A stretch of 64,000 bases of DNA from CAVYWD01 sp963772225 (GCA_963772225.1 CAVYWD010000002.1:1426001-1490000); one strand, 5' to 3'; positions 1 through 8,780 are shown, counted from the first letter of the stretch. Translations and numbers: made by a program. The notes: generated by a model from the sequence alone, not told the origin.

Positions 1-136
1 CGTAGGTCGCGAGGCCCTGGGCGCCTCCGCTCACCTGCAAGGCACTCCCTGGCGCGGGGGCGCGGACGGCCGCGCCGCAGGTGGGACACGCGGCGGCGCC
101 CTGGGGAACCTGGCCGCCGCATTGACTGCAGAACAT
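1..136 (-). CDS. zinc-ribbon protein, N-terminal part only
   Basis: Reading leftward from an ATG at 136-134 the protein begins MFCSQCGGQVPQGAAACPTC. This gives two CxxC knuckles, the pattern of the short zinc-ribbon domain found at the N-terminus of many bacterial membrane or regulatory proteins. About 45 codons are visible and the gene runs off the left edge, so the main domain and function cannot be seen. The motif is seen directly; zinc binding is known for the family. Confidence 0.7.
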   Translation of the reverse strand, partial: MFCSQCGGQVPQGAAACPTCGAAVRAPAPGSALQVSGGAQGLATY

Positions 137-247
137 GGGGCCTCCTGGAGGGAAAATCGAGCGAATGCCGAATGAAGGCAGGTCGCCCCGGGATGTGTCA
201 ATCGACCGGCGCCTTTTCGCGGCGACGCCGAAAAGCAGGGCGCCGCT

Positions 248-595
248 TCAGTGCGCCGGCGCGGCCGGCGGCGCCGCCTTGAGCCCGCGGATGTGCTTCA
301 CGAGCGCGTCCACCTCGGAGGCGGAGAGCTTCCCCTTGAACGGCGGCATGCCGCCTTCCGTGCCGAGCTGGATGGCGGTTCGAATCGACGCGTCGTCGCG
401 CGAGGACTGCCACAGGTCCCGAGTGAGGTCGGTGGCGGAGTATCGGCGGCCAAGCTCGGTCCGGCTTCGGCCGTCCTCGCCGTGGCACGCGGCGCAGTTG
501 GCCTTCCAGAGCTCGGCCGCGTTCGGCGCCTTCGGCAAAGCCGCGGCGGTCAGGAGGGGGGCGACCGAGAGCAATAGGAGCAGACGCATTCGCAT
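248..595 (-). CDS. small periplasmic c-type cytochrome
   Basis: A 115-residue protein with an N-terminal signal peptide (about residues 1-19, leucine-rich) followed by one class I cytochrome c domain. The haem-attachment motif CAACH lies at residues 34-38, and the likely distal ligand is Met83 in GTEGGMPPFKG. The layout matches single-haem, periplasmic electron carriers of about 100 residues. It lies 43 bp downstream of folD on the same strand, so it may be read from the same transcript, but no functional link is apparent. The redox partner is unknown. Confidence 0.85.
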   Translation of the reverse strand: MRMRLLLLLSVAPLLTAAALPKAPNAAELWKANCAACHGEDGRSRTELGRRYSATDLTRDLWQSSRDDASIRTAIQLGTEGGMPPFKGKLSASEVDALVKHIRGLKAAPPAAPAH

Positions 596-638
596 GGCTT
601 TTAGGTCCTTCCGTCGAGCAGCACCGCAAAGAGAGCCT

Positions 639-1502
639 TTAGCGCTCCCCGAGCGCCTTCTCCGCCGCGAGCACCGCGTTCGACATGAGCATGGCCCGGG
701 TCATGGGCCCGACGCCGCCGACGCGCGGCGAGAGCCAACCGGCGACCTGGGCGACGTCGTCCGCGACGTCGCTCAGCAGCTTGCCGTCGCGGAACGAGAC
801 GCCGGCCGCGACCACCGCCGCGCCCGGCTTCACCATGTCGGCCTTGATGAGGCCCGCGACGCCGGCCGCGGCGACGATGACGTCGGCCTGCCGGGTGTAG
901 AAGCCCAAATCCTTCACGCCGGTGTGGACCACGGTGACGGCCGCGTTGGCGTCGGGCCGCTTGAGCGCCAAGAGGTTGGCCAGCGGCCGGCCGATGGTGA
1001 GGCCGCGGCCGACGATGACCACGTGCTTGCCCGCGAGCGCGACGCCGTTCTGCTCGAGCAAGAGCTGGATGCCGCGCGGCGTGCAGGCGAGCGGCGCCTC
1101 GACGCCCATGACCAGGTGGCCCAGGTTGACCGGGTGCAGGCCGTCGGCGTCCTTCTCGGGCCTCACCTCGAGCAAGAGCCCTTCGTAGTCGAGCCCCTTC
1201 GGGAACGGGTACTGGAGGATGTACGCGTGGACCGCCGGGTCCTCGTTGAACTTCCGGATGACGGCCCGGATGTCGTCGGCGGTGGCGGTGCTGGGCAGGC
1301 GCGCGTCGAAGGAGCGGATGCCCAGGTCGGCGCAGTCGCGGTGCTTCATGGAGACGTACTTGGCGCTGGGCCCGTCGTCTCCCACGAGGAGCGTGCCGAG
1401 CCCCGGAGGCGTCCCCCGGGCCTTGAGCGCGTCCACGCGCGAGCTGAGCTGCTGCTTGATCTGCTTCGCCAGCGCTTCGCCATCGAGAGTTTTCGCGTTC
1501 AC
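639..1502 (-). CDS. folD: FolD bifunctional methylenetetrahydrofolate dehydrogenase/cyclohydrolase
   Basis: Cytosolic enzyme that interconverts 5,10-methylene-, methenyl- and 10-formyl-tetrahydrofolate using NADP. The product is 287 residues, the usual family length, when started at GTG 1502, which has AAGGTAAGG about 10 nt upstream; a longer open frame to 1670 only adds an unrelated Arg/Ser-rich stretch. Catalytic residues are visible one position from E. coli numbering: Lys53 in KYVSMK, Gln97 in ILQYPFP and Asp120 in DADG. The NADP-binding loop reads VGRGLTIGRP (residues 165-173), with Gly where Ser is common. The frame is intact. Confidence 0.95.
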   Translation of the reverse strand: MNAKTLDGEALAKQIKQQLSSRVDALKARGTPPGLGTLLVGDDGPSAKYVSMKHRDCADLGIRSFDARLPSTATADDIRAVIRKFNEDPAVHAYILQYPFPKGLDYEGLLLEVRPEKDADGLHPVNLGHLVMGVEAPLACTPRGIQLLLEQNGVALAGKHVVIVGRGLTIGRPLANLLALKRPDANAAVTVVHTGVKDLGFYTRQADVIVAAAGVAGLIKADMVKPGAAVVAAGVSFRDGKLLSDVADDVAQVAGWLSPRVGGVGPMTRAMLMSNAVLAAEKALGER

Positions 1503-1729
1503 GGCGGCGAACCTTACCTTTCTCGCCCTGGAAGATGAAGCGCGGCGTGGACTTGACGCAAGGCGTCCGGCCGGGAGCCGCCGGCGCGAGACGAGCGTCA
1601 GGGGCTTGGCGCGCCTCAGGGCAAACCTAGGAAATGACGTGCCCTCGCCACCTCGGCCCGAGGCATGCAATTCGCCCTGCTTTGCGGTGGAGGGCTCGCT
1701 TGCGGCGGCGGCCGCGAGGAGGTGCTTCG

Positions 1730-2635
1730 TTGAGCGAGTGGAACGGCCATTTCGGAGCGTCGGTCCTGTCGAAGAACGGCTTCGAGGTCCTCGACTGCGA
1801 GCCGTGCGGCTTCAAGCACGCGGTGCCCCTCCCGTCTCGCGAGGAGCTCTTGGCGCTCTATCGGCAGGACTATTACGCGGTCGAGAAGCCGCTCTACCTG
1901 GACCGGGCGCGAGAGGACCTGGACTGGTGGAACGCGGTCTACGCCGATCGCTACGACTCGTTCGAGCGGCTGCTCGGCCCCGAGCGGCGCCGCATCCTCG
2001 ACGTGGGCTCGGGCCCCGGCTTCTTCCTGCTGCACGGCCAGCGGCGCGGCTGGAAGGCGCTGGGCGTCGAGCCCTCGCGCCAGGCGGCGGCGCACGCCCG
2101 GGGCTTAGGCCTCGACGTCGTCGAGCAGCCGCTCACCGAGGCGCTCGCCCTGGAGCTCGGGGCCTTCGACGTCGTGCACCTCTCCGAAGTCCTGGAGCAC
2201 ATCGCCGACCCTGCCGGCCTGGTCCGAATCGCCCGCGGGCTCCTGTCGCCGGGCGGGCTGCTCTGCGTCGTGGTGCCCAACGACTTCAACCCGATCCAGA
2301 AGGCGCTCGTCGCGTCCATGGGCTACGAGCCGTGGTGGGTCGTGCCGCCGCATCACTTGAACTACTTCGACCGGGGCTCGCTGCGCCGGCTCTTCGAGGG
2401 GAACGGGTTCGAAGTGGCGCTCTTGGAGGCCACCTTCCCCATCGACCTCTTTCTCATGATGGGCGACCGCTACGTTGGCGACGACGCGCTGGGACGCCAG
2501 TGCCACGCGCGGCGAAAGAACCTGGAATTGAACCTCGCGCGCTGCGGCCTCGCGGGCCTCAAGCGCGAGCTTTACCAGCGCCTGAGCGAGCTCGACCTGG
2601 GCCGCGAGATGATGGTCATCGGGAGGCGGCCGTGA
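1730..2635 (+). CDS. class I SAM-dependent methyltransferase
   Basis: A 301-residue protein. The start is set at TTG 1730 because GAGGAGGT lies 6 nt upstream; the open frame extends further but is Arg-rich there. Near the N-terminus, DCEPCGFKHAVPLP is a CxxC-type pair seen in zinc-binding leaders of sugar or C-methyltransferase relatives. The SAM-binding motif ILDVGSGPGFF (about residue 85) and the post-motif HLSEVLEH are clear. The C-terminal half has the Methyltransf_23-like pattern. Its stop overlaps the next gene's GTG by 4 bp, so the two are translationally coupled and probably act on the same glycan or small-molecule substrate. The substrate is not predictable. Confidence 0.8.
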   Translation: MSEWNGHFGASVLSKNGFEVLDCEPCGFKHAVPLPSREELLALYRQDYYAVEKPLYLDRAREDLDWWNAVYADRYDSFERLLGPERRRILDVGSGPGFFLLHGQRRGWKALGVEPSRQAAAHARGLGLDVVEQPLTEALALELGAFDVVHLSEVLEHIADPAGLVRIARGLLSPGGLLCVVVPNDFNPIQKALVASMGYEPWWVVPPHHLNYFDRGSLRRLFEGNGFEVALLEATFPIDLFLMMGDRYVGDDALGRQCHARRKNLELNLARCGLAGLKRELYQRLSELDLGREMMVIGRRP

Positions 2636-3780
2636 GAACCGCCATCGCCCTCATCCAGGCCCATTTCAACGACCTGCTCCCGGGCGACGCCGACCCGAGC
2701 CACTACTGCATCCTGCGCCTGCGCGAGAGCCGGCACATCGAGCGCGTCGTCGTCGCCGCGCCGGATACCGAGAAGAACCGCATCTTCGCCGACCTCGCCG
2801 CGCGCTGGGGCATCGAGTGCTTCCTGGGCGACGAGCTCGACGTGGTGCGCCGACTCATGGGCGCGGCGGCGCTCGCCGGCGCGGGCGAGCAAACGCCCTT
2901 GGCGCGCGTGCTCCTGAACAAGTTCTTCCTCGACACGCCGCTCGTCGACCGGATGATCGACGCGCTCGTCCGGGAGAGCGCCGACTTCGTCGTGCTGCCG
3001 CAGGACTTCGACATCCAGTTCGGCGCCGACGTCCTCACCCTCGGGGCGCTGCGCCGGGTCGACCGGATGCTCCAGGGCCCCGAGGACGGGCCGCTGCGGT
3101 TCCGGCCCTGGCTCTTCATCGAGGAGCACCCCGAGGCGTTCAAGACGGTCACGTGCGAGGAGGTGCCCACCTATCCTCGCTCGCGCCTCGAGGAGATCCG
3201 CTCGAGCCATCTCTTCTCGCAGCGCGACTGCGGCAGGTTCTCGCTGTTCTCGTACACCTTTGCGCGCCAGTTCCTGTCCCGCGAGGACCGCGTCCTGGAC
3301 ATCGCCTGCGGCAGCGGCGACGGCAGCGCCGCGCTCGCCGCCGCGTGCGCGAGCGTCACCGGCGCCGACCTGTGCGCCAAGGACGTGGAGGAGGCCCAGA
3401 GGCGGCACGGCGCCGAAAACCTGCGCTTCGAGGTGCAGGACGGCTGCGCGCTCACCTTCCCGGGCGGCGCGTTCGACGCCGTCGTCACCCTGCATACGCT
3501 GGAGCACCTGCCGGACGACCGGGCGTTCCTCGCGAGCCTCTTCCGCGCGACGCGGCCCGGTGGGAAGCTCGTGCTGGAGGTGCCGCTCCTGCGCAAGCGC
3601 CCCTTCAATCACCCCATCCTCTCGGTCCACCTGCGCGAGTACGAGCGCGAGCCCTTGCTCGGGCTCATCGCCCAGGCCGGCTATCGAATCGAGCAGCGCT
3701 TCGGGATCAACCGCGGCCAGCACGTCGCCTGGGACAGGGCGCGGGAGGCGGCCATGGTCGTGGCGCGCCGCCCGCTCTGA
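2632..3780 (+). CDS. cytidylyltransferase-like domain fused to SAM methyltransferase
   Basis: A 382-residue two-domain protein starting at GTG 2632, inside the stop of the previous gene. Residues 1-190 resemble the SpsF/NeuA cytidylyltransferase fold: a beta-strand start AIALIQAHF, a VVVAAPDTEKNRIFADLA segment, and the FLGDELDVVRRL element equivalent to the gseDDVL motif. The classical nucleotide-binding RLPGK loop is not visible, so catalysis is doubtful. Residues 215-380 form a methyltransferase with VLDIACGSGDG and LHTLEHLPDD. The pairing suggests modification of surface sugars. Domain calls come from motif reading only. Confidence 0.7.
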   Translation: MRTAIALIQAHFNDLLPGDADPSHYCILRLRESRHIERVVVAAPDTEKNRIFADLAARWGIECFLGDELDVVRRLMGAAALAGAGEQTPLARVLLNKFFLDTPLVDRMIDALVRESADFVVLPQDFDIQFGADVLTLGALRRVDRMLQGPEDGPLRFRPWLFIEEHPEAFKTVTCEEVPTYPRSRLEEIRSSHLFSQRDCGRFSLFSYTFARQFLSREDRVLDIACGSGDGSAALAAACASVTGADLCAKDVEEAQRRHGAENLRFEVQDGCALTFPGGAFDAVVTLHTLEHLPDDRAFLASLFRATRPGGKLVLEVPLLRKRPFNHPILSVHLREYEREPLLGLIAQAGYRIEQRFGINRGQHVAWDRAREAAMVVARRPL

Positions 3781-3980
3781 GAATCCATCGGCGAGGATGA
3801 CTCACGGCGCGCCCGCTCGGCGCGCAGACCGGCGATGGCCGCGAGCCACGGACCCGCTTCCTCCGGCCGGCGCCGATGCCTGCCGAGAGCTCATTCGCCC
3901 GGGCCACCGGCCTCCGAGGCCCAGAGGCGCTTGCGCCGCGAATGCGGGCGACGCACCTCTAAGCGGCGGAGGTATGGCCT

Positions 3981-4462
3981 ATGGCGATCAGCGCGGTGCG
4001 GAGCACCTTCGAGAAGGGGACCGAGGCGTTCAACGCCCATGACGTCGACGCGTTTTCCGAAACGATGGCCGAAGACGTCTCGATGCGGGCGCCCGCCGAC
4101 CTGGAGCTGCACGGCAAGCTGGCGGTGAAGGGCTTCTACCGGACCTGGCTCGACGCCTTCCCGGATGCGCGCGTCGACATCGAGGCGGCGCACGTGCTGA
4201 GCGACGCCGTGATCGAGGAGGGCGTCTTCAGCGGGACCACCGCGCCACCCTCATGACCCCGGAGGGCGACCTGCCGCCGACCGGGGCCGCGGTGTGCGTG
4301 CCGTTCATTCAGGTCCTGCGGTTTCGCGGCAACAAGATTGCCTCGTTTCACTTACTGTACGACCGCGCCGAGATGATCGAACAGCTCGGCCTCGGGCCGC
4401 TGCCGTTTCAGGCCGCGAGCGGCCAGCGGAGCGAGACGCCGGAGGCGCCGCCGCCGCAATAG
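3981..4462 (+). pseudogene. SnoaL/NTF2-like ester cyclase-type protein, one frameshift
   Basis: A small alpha+beta-barrel SnoaL-like protein broken by one missing base. The first part (3981-4256, preceded by GGAGG 8 nt upstream) reads through AFNAHDVDAFSETMAED and GFYRTWLDAFPDARVDIE, typical of SnoaL/ester-cyclase folds. The rest continues in another frame from 4253 as MTPEGDLPPTGA and FIQVLRFRGNKIASFHL. Adding one C in GGGACCACC near 4238 restores a single frame (FSGTHRATLMTPEGD). The total would be about 160 residues, a normal length. It may be a true mutation or a sequencing indel. The ligand is unknown. Confidence 0.75.
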
Positions 4463-4536
4463 GTCCTTCGGTGAGTGCGAATGCACGGGGAGCGCGCCGC
4501 CGCCGCTCGTCGAATCGGCCGTGCGCGATGGGGCTT

Positions 4537-4559
4537 GACCTTGACGCCGTGTCAAGGTC
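4537..4559. promoter_or_regulatory. MerR-type operator/promoter
   Basis: A perfect inverted repeat, GACCTTGAC and GTCAAGGTC with a 5-bp spacer, begins just after a TTGACC -35-like hexamer (4535-4540) and lies 25 bp upstream of the start of the MerR-like gene at 4584. MerR-family proteins bind such dyads in over-long promoter spacers. A second palindrome (GCATGA/TCATGC, 4571-4587) overlaps the start codon. Confidence 0.6.
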
Positions 4560-4583
4560 GCACTCTGCTGGCATGATCGAATC

Positions 4584-4830
4584 ATGCGAATCGGCGAGCT
4601 CGGAAAACGAACCGGCGCGAGCGCGCGCGCCCTCCGGCAGTACGAGCGGCGCGGCTTGCTCGCCGCCCGTCGCGCCCCGCGCTCGTCGGGGCATGGGCCA
4701 ACGACCGGGTCGCCCTCGCGAGAGCTGGCCTCGCGATTCGCGTGATTCGCGAGCTTCCCTCGTTCGCCGAGGCTCACGTCTCTCAGGGCTCCGACTCGGC
4801 CTTGATCGAGTGGGTTCACGCTCGGCCCGC
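4584..4830 (+). pseudogene. MerR-family transcriptional regulator, broken
   Basis: The first 30 codons are an unmistakable MerR helix-turn-helix start (MRIGELGKRTGASARALRQY, then ERRGLLAARRAP). The frame then stops at 4745 after 53 codons. From about 4690 a second frame continues family-like sequence (AWANDRVALARAGLAIRVIREL), so there is a single-base shift near 4670-4690, and the C-terminal effector part is lost where transposase sequence begins near 4830. The wing residues (usually NGYRxY) are also scrambled. It is a relic of a sensor of metals, oxidants or drugs; which one cannot be told. Confidence 0.65.
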
Positions 4831-5021
4831 CTCTCATGCCCGAGCGCACTCGCCGTCTGGATTGGGCATCGCTCCTTCAAAGAGTCTTTCGGTTGGACAT
4901 CCTGAAGTGCCGGTGCGGCGGGCGGCGCGAGGTCACGGCGTTCATCCCCGGCGGAGAACTGGCGCGCCAGATCCTCGAGAAGCTCGGGGTCGACGCCACC
5001 GGTCCGCCGGTCGCCAAGGCT
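4830..5021 (+). mobile_element. IS91-type transposase, C-terminal fragment
   Basis: Translation from about 4836 gives LDWASLLQRVFRLDILKCRC, GGRREVTAFI and ILEKLGVDATGPPVAKAR. This is the C-terminal signature (WAELLxRVFxxDVLxCPxCGGR and ILxxLGL) of IS91/IS801-group Y2 transposases, with one Cys-Gly pair eroded (CRCGGR instead of CPRCGGR). It ends exactly where the 59-bp inverted repeat begins at 5022. Only about 62 codons remain. Confidence 0.65.
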
Positions 5022-5080
5022 CGCGCCGCTTCACCATCGCCAGCGTCTTCACCACGATTCGCCCGAGCACGTGCGTAAGG
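5022..5080. repeat. 59-bp inverted repeat, left copy
   Basis: Positions 5022-5080 are the exact reverse complement of 7520-7578 by direct comparison. Both copies lie inside IS91-type transposase sequence. The pair brackets the lipoprotein gene at 5544-7298. Confidence 0.85.
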
Positions 5081-5350
5081 TCGTCGCGCGTCGGCGGGGG
5101 CAACTTGATGAAGTCGGCGGTGCCGTCGTCGCCCTCCAGCGTGAAGACGCCGTCGGGCAGCACCGCGTGGTGGTGAACATTGAGATCCAGCCGACTCCCG
5201 AACCGCTGCGTCGCGCAGATGGCCGAGGCATTCCTCGTCGGTGCCGTCGCTCGTGAAGAAGGTGCCGGTCTCGTGCGCCAAGGCGAGCGGCCTTTTCGCG
5301 TAGGGCTCGGAGTCCGGCGAGTATGCGCTGACGCGACCCATAGGCCCTTA
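5022..5350 (-). mobile_element. IS91-type transposase, central fragment, reversed
   Basis: On the minus strand this encodes QRFGSRLDLNVHHHAVLPDG, VFTLEGDDGTADFIKLPPPT and RDDLTHVLGRIVVKTLAMVK. These match the metal-binding core of IS91-group transposases (QRFGSxLNLNxHxH and a PPPT linker). The HxH-like residues that bind the metal with the catalytic tyrosines are present as VHHH. Sequence upstream of it (5230-5350) is frameshifted. It lies head to head with the fragment at 4830-5021, so this is rearranged insertion-sequence debris. Confidence 0.7.
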
Positions 5351-5543
5351 GGCGCCCGACAGCTTGTCTCGTCCTCCAAAGCGATGGACTGAGCCAAGAC
5401 TCCGTGATACTCGGATTCAATCGTCGCTCGTGGCCGTCACTAACCGGGTCGGCGACTCGAGCTGGACCGACTGCCTTCCGCCATCCCTGACCTGAATCGG
5501 CCTGGGCGGCGCGGCGACCACCCCAGCCTGCCCCTGGTCTCCC

Positions 5544-7298
5544 ATGCACACTGGTCTACTCCCCCGCTCAATCAAACCAGTCGTTCCCGTCTTCCTGCTC
5601 GCCACGGCCGGCGCGTGCGGCCCTGGCGCGGAGGTCGGACGGGTGGACAGTGCGCTCGTCGGACAGATCACCGGGGTGGTCGACGGCGTCTTTGGCTCCG
5701 ACGGCGCCAGATACATCCAGGGATGGGCCTGCGAGCCCAACAATCCCAATCCGCTCTCCATCCACCTCTATACCGGCGGGCCCGCCGGCATCGGGCAGAT
5801 CTTTGGCGGATTCGTCGCCAATGGATCCCCCAATGATCCGGGTGTGAGCGCGGCCTGTGGGACCACCACCGGCCACCGCTTCTTCATCGATGTCACCGGC
5901 GATCTATTCGATCGGGCGGGACAAACCATCTATGTCCACGGAATCGCGCAGAACGGTGGACCCAACGCTCTGCTCTCGGGCTCCGGCAGCTCGGTCGTCC
6001 CTAGGGCCACCACCGTCGGCGTGCTCGACGGCATCAGCGCCACCGGACTCGCCTGGGGCTGGGCGTTCGACAACCTCGACACCTCCGCCTCGATCAATGT
6101 CCGGATCTACGCGGACGGCAGCGGGGACCAGGGCGCCGAGACCGGCACACTGGTGTGGTCGGGCGCCGCCAATGTCTCGCGCAACGACGTGGATGCGGCC
6201 TATCACATTCCCGGCAATCACGGCTTCAGCGTGCAGCTCCCTGCGTCGGCGATGATCAACATGCACCGCGTCTCAGTATATGCCGTCAGCGTCAACCGCG
6301 CGAGCGCGCCCGTTGATGGGTCGCCCAAGGTGCCGGGCGGCAGCACCGTGACGAGCGCCTTCTCCTTCACCACGTCGGAGTCCGGCTTCCCGTCGCAGTG
6401 GTACGGCTATTCGCTGCCCGGCGGCGCCGTAAACCTCGCCGGATTGAGTGGCTCCGTCAGCGTCAGCCAGTCGTCCGACCTCTACAGCGAGTACCTGTTC
6501 ATCGTCGGGTGGCTGCCATCGGGCGAGTGCCCGACGAGGGGAACGAGCGCGCAATGGGGGCCGATCGGCACCGCCGTGGTCTGGAGCGATATCGTCAAGG
6601 CGCCGCGCGCTGGGCGGTTCACGACACCGGTGAACTTCACGCTTCCTGTAGGCGTGCCGATCGGAAACTGCCTCCTCGTCGGTATCAATGGCGGCCCGGT
6701 TTCCGGATCGCATGCCTCGACCGGCTCGGTTAGCCTCACCGCGACCTATACCCAGTCGCCGGCCACCAGCGGTCAGGTGATCGGCGTCGGCGGCGAGTTC
6801 TGCTTCGGCCAGAATTGGGGCTGCCAGGCCGCCACTTCCGACAATACGAAGTCGTTTGCCAATATGACGAAGATCACCCAGCGGAGCGAGCTCAAGGCCA
6901 TCTGGGGCAATGTCAGCGACACGACTTTCGACGGCACTAACTCCTTCGGTGCCCCGCCGGCCGCTCCCTGGACCGCGCTCAACGACGTGTACGTGTACCG
7001 CGGCACCGATTGCAATCAGTTTACCGGCAGCGTCAATGGCCCGAGCGACTATTATTCGCACATCCCGGCCGGCGCGACGCACCTCGTCAGCGCCGCGCTC
7101 AGTGGGCCCGCTGGCGTCGGGGTGGCGCAGACGATCAACTTCCTGCTCCCCGGCCTATCCAACGGAATCGCCGTCTACCAGACGTTCTCGGACGTGACGC
7201 TGAACCCGGGCGACTGCCTCGTCACCCTTTATGGAATGCAGGGCAGCGGCGCGTTCGACAACGAGAGCCAGCTCCAGGCTCTCGTGCAGCCGTATTGA
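5544..7298 (+). CDS. secreted lipoprotein with GWA-type beta repeats
   Basis: A 584-residue exported protein. The N-terminus is hydrophobic (residues 10-24) and ends TAGAC, a weak lipobox, so it may be lipid-anchored. Two related domains of about 110 residues follow (about 43-152 and 156-255), each opening with V(L/V)DG(V/I) and a GWACEPNNP or AWGWAFDNLD motif. These resemble repeats found beside glycosidase or adhesin modules in myxobacterial secreted proteins. The remaining 320 residues contain a pair of similar Ser/Gly-rich blocks with conserved cysteines (CPTRG, NCLLVG; CNQF, DCLVTL) and no catalytic motif I recognise. No strong ribosome-binding site precedes the ATG. Flanking transposase debris suggests it arrived as, or was caught in, a mobile segment. 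Confidence 0.6.
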   Translation: MHTGLLPRSIKPVVPVFLLATAGACGPGAEVGRVDSALVGQITGVVDGVFGSDGARYIQGWACEPNNPNPLSIHLYTGGPAGIGQIFGGFVANGSPNDPGVSAACGTTTGHRFFIDVTGDLFDRAGQTIYVHGIAQNGGPNALLSGSGSSVVPRATTVGVLDGISATGLAWGWAFDNLDTSASINVRIYADGSGDQGAETGTLVWSGAANVSRNDVDAAYHIPGNHGFSVQLPASAMINMHRVSVYAVSVNRASAPVDGSPKVPGGSTVTSAFSFTTSESGFPSQWYGYSLPGGAVNLAGLSGSVSVSQSSDLYSEYLFIVGWLPSGECPTRGTSAQWGPIGTAVVWSDIVKAPRAGRFTTPVNFTLPVGVPIGNCLLVGINGGPVSGSHASTGSVSLTATYTQSPATSGQVIGVGGEFCFGQNWGCQAATSDNTKSFANMTKITQRSELKAIWGNVSDTTFDGTNSFGAPPAAPWTALNDVYVYRGTDCNQFTGSVNGPSDYYSHIPAGATHLVSAALSGPAGVGVAQTINFLLPGLSNGIAVYQTFSDVTLNPGDCLVTLYGMQGSGAFDNESQLQALVQPY

Positions 7299-7519
7299 CC
7301 GCGTCCGCCCGCGGTCGTCCCACGCTTGAATTTGCCGCATGCCTGAACTAGTCCGACGCGCGACGACCTTAGGCCTCTGACCGCCTCTGACCAAAATTAC
7401 CTTGTCACCTTCCGCAATCAGCGCCCGCTCGTCCGAAAAGGCGGCCGCCGAGTGGCCGAATGAGCTGACTTCAAAATCCCACGAATTCTGGGAGTTGAAT
7501 AGATGATTTTGATCAAAGG

Positions 7520-7578
7520 CCTTACGCACGTGCTCGGGCGAATCGTGGTGAAGACGCTGGCGATGGTGAAGCGGCGCG
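7520..7578. repeat. 59-bp inverted repeat, right copy
   Basis: Exact reverse complement of 5022-5080. Recombination between the two copies would flip the 2.4 kb between them and would place the central transposase fragment in phase upstream of the fragment that starts here. Confidence 0.85.
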
Positions 7579-8180
7579 GCTCTTGGAGGAGGAGCCGTGC
7601 GACGCCCTGACGAGCGCTCAAGCGGAGGCGGTTCAAAAGCCGCTGCCGTGGGGGCAGCGCGGCGACGGGGAGGCGAAGAAGCTGGCGGTTTTCCTGGAAG
7701 GGTTCTCGCTGCAGGCCGGGACGCACGTCCACGAGCGCGACGGCGAGGGGCTCGACCCCTCGACAAGCTCGGGACTGCTGCGTTACGTGCTTAAGGCCGC
7801 CGCTCTCGGCCGAGCGCCTCACGCGCGCTGCCGACGGGCGGGTCGTGCTCAGCCTGCGCCGCCCGCTCCATGACGGCACGACGGCGGTCGCCTTCACGCC
7901 GATGGAGCTGATGAAGCGGCTCGCGGCGATGGTCCCTCTCGCCGAGGCGGCACTCGGTGCGCTACTTCGGCGTCTTCGCGGCGCGCGGGTCTTCGCACCG
8001 TCCCCGTGGCCTTCGCCGCCCGCGCCGCCATCCGGGAGCTGCCCGAGCGCACGCTGTTCGGCTCGGACGCGCTCTACGGCGACCCGCTCCTCGCGCGCCA
8101 GCTCATCGAGCGCGTCGCGCCCGCGGGGCGAGGTGCGGGAGCTCGTCTTGGGCGGCACGGCGGCGCTCCTATTGGGCCTT
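7520..8180 (+). mobile_element. IS91-type transposase, central to C-terminal part, decayed
   Basis: Across all three forward frames this stretch encodes THVLGRIVVKTLAMVKRR, PPLSAERLTRAADGRVVLSL, RRPLHDGTTAVAFTPMELMK, VRYFGVFAAR and later AIRELPERTLFGSDALYGDP. The order matches the second half of IS91-group transposases, but several frameshifts and a direct-repeat-like slip near 7760 make it non-functional. It begins with the same 59 bp as the reversed fragment at 5022-5080. Between 7299 and 7519 I see no gene. Confidence 0.65.
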
Positions 8181-8203
8181 TGAGACGGCCGTCGCAAGCA
8201 GGA

Positions 8204-8780
8204 TCACGGCCTCGCGCCGGGCCACTCGCCGAACACCCGCTCCAGCGGCACCGAGACCTCCGGGAACTCGAGGGAGACGAGCGTCGACGCGCGGTCGAAG
8301 TGCGCGGCCTTCCCGTACCGGCCTTCCTCGAGGTGATACGCCGTGACCAGGCCATGCACCGGGTCGACAATCCAATACTCGGGCACGCCCATCTAGGCGT
8401 AGAGCATCTTCTTGAAGAGCTCGTCGTGGCCTGAGTTCCCCGGCGAGAGGATCTCCACCACCACGTCCGGCGGGCCCTCGATGCCGCGCTCGCTCGCCGC
8501 TTTGCGCGCGATGCGCACGACGGCGAGGTCGGGTTGGACGACGCTCGTCTCGGAGAGGATGACGTCCGTCGGCGCATCGAACACCTCGGCGATGCCCGGC
8601 TCCTCGAGCTGCTGCATCAGGACCTGCTGCAGGCGCCGCGAGACCCGCTGGTGAATCGTAGTGGGGGCGGGATTCACGAGGAGGTCCCCCTCGACGAGCT
8701 CGTAGCGCCGGCCGTCGTTCGGGAGCTGGGCGTACTCGCGGTAGGTTCAGCGAGAGCTCCGGTTGAAAGGGCATCGCCAT
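8204..8780 (-). pseudogene. Uma2-family (DUF820) nuclease-like protein, doubly broken
   Basis: A Uma2-type PD-(D/E)xK fold protein of about 190 residues. Starting at ATG 8780 it reads MAMPFQPELSL, then an extra A near 8747 shifts the frame; without it the reading is LSLTYREYAQLPNDGRRYEL followed by VEGDLLVNPAPTTIHQRVSR. The core has VQPDLAVV and PDVVVEILSP, the presumed metal-binding residues. A TAG at 8393-8395 then interrupts KKMLYA/MGVPEYWIVDP, where the family has one residue. Two independent lesions argue for real decay more than for a single sequencing slip. Family members are common, usually orphan genes of unknown role. Confidence 0.75.

Noticed and set aside
1219..2631. Long plus-strand open frame leading into the fused methyltransferase
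   Set aside because: Antisense to folD, then out of frame with the first methyltransferase; only the part from GTG 2632 is family-like.
7299..7519. Minus-strand stretch resembling an antitoxin (FSDERALIAEGDKVILVRGG)
   Set aside because: Short, no start or partner, and next to transposase debris; too weak to call.
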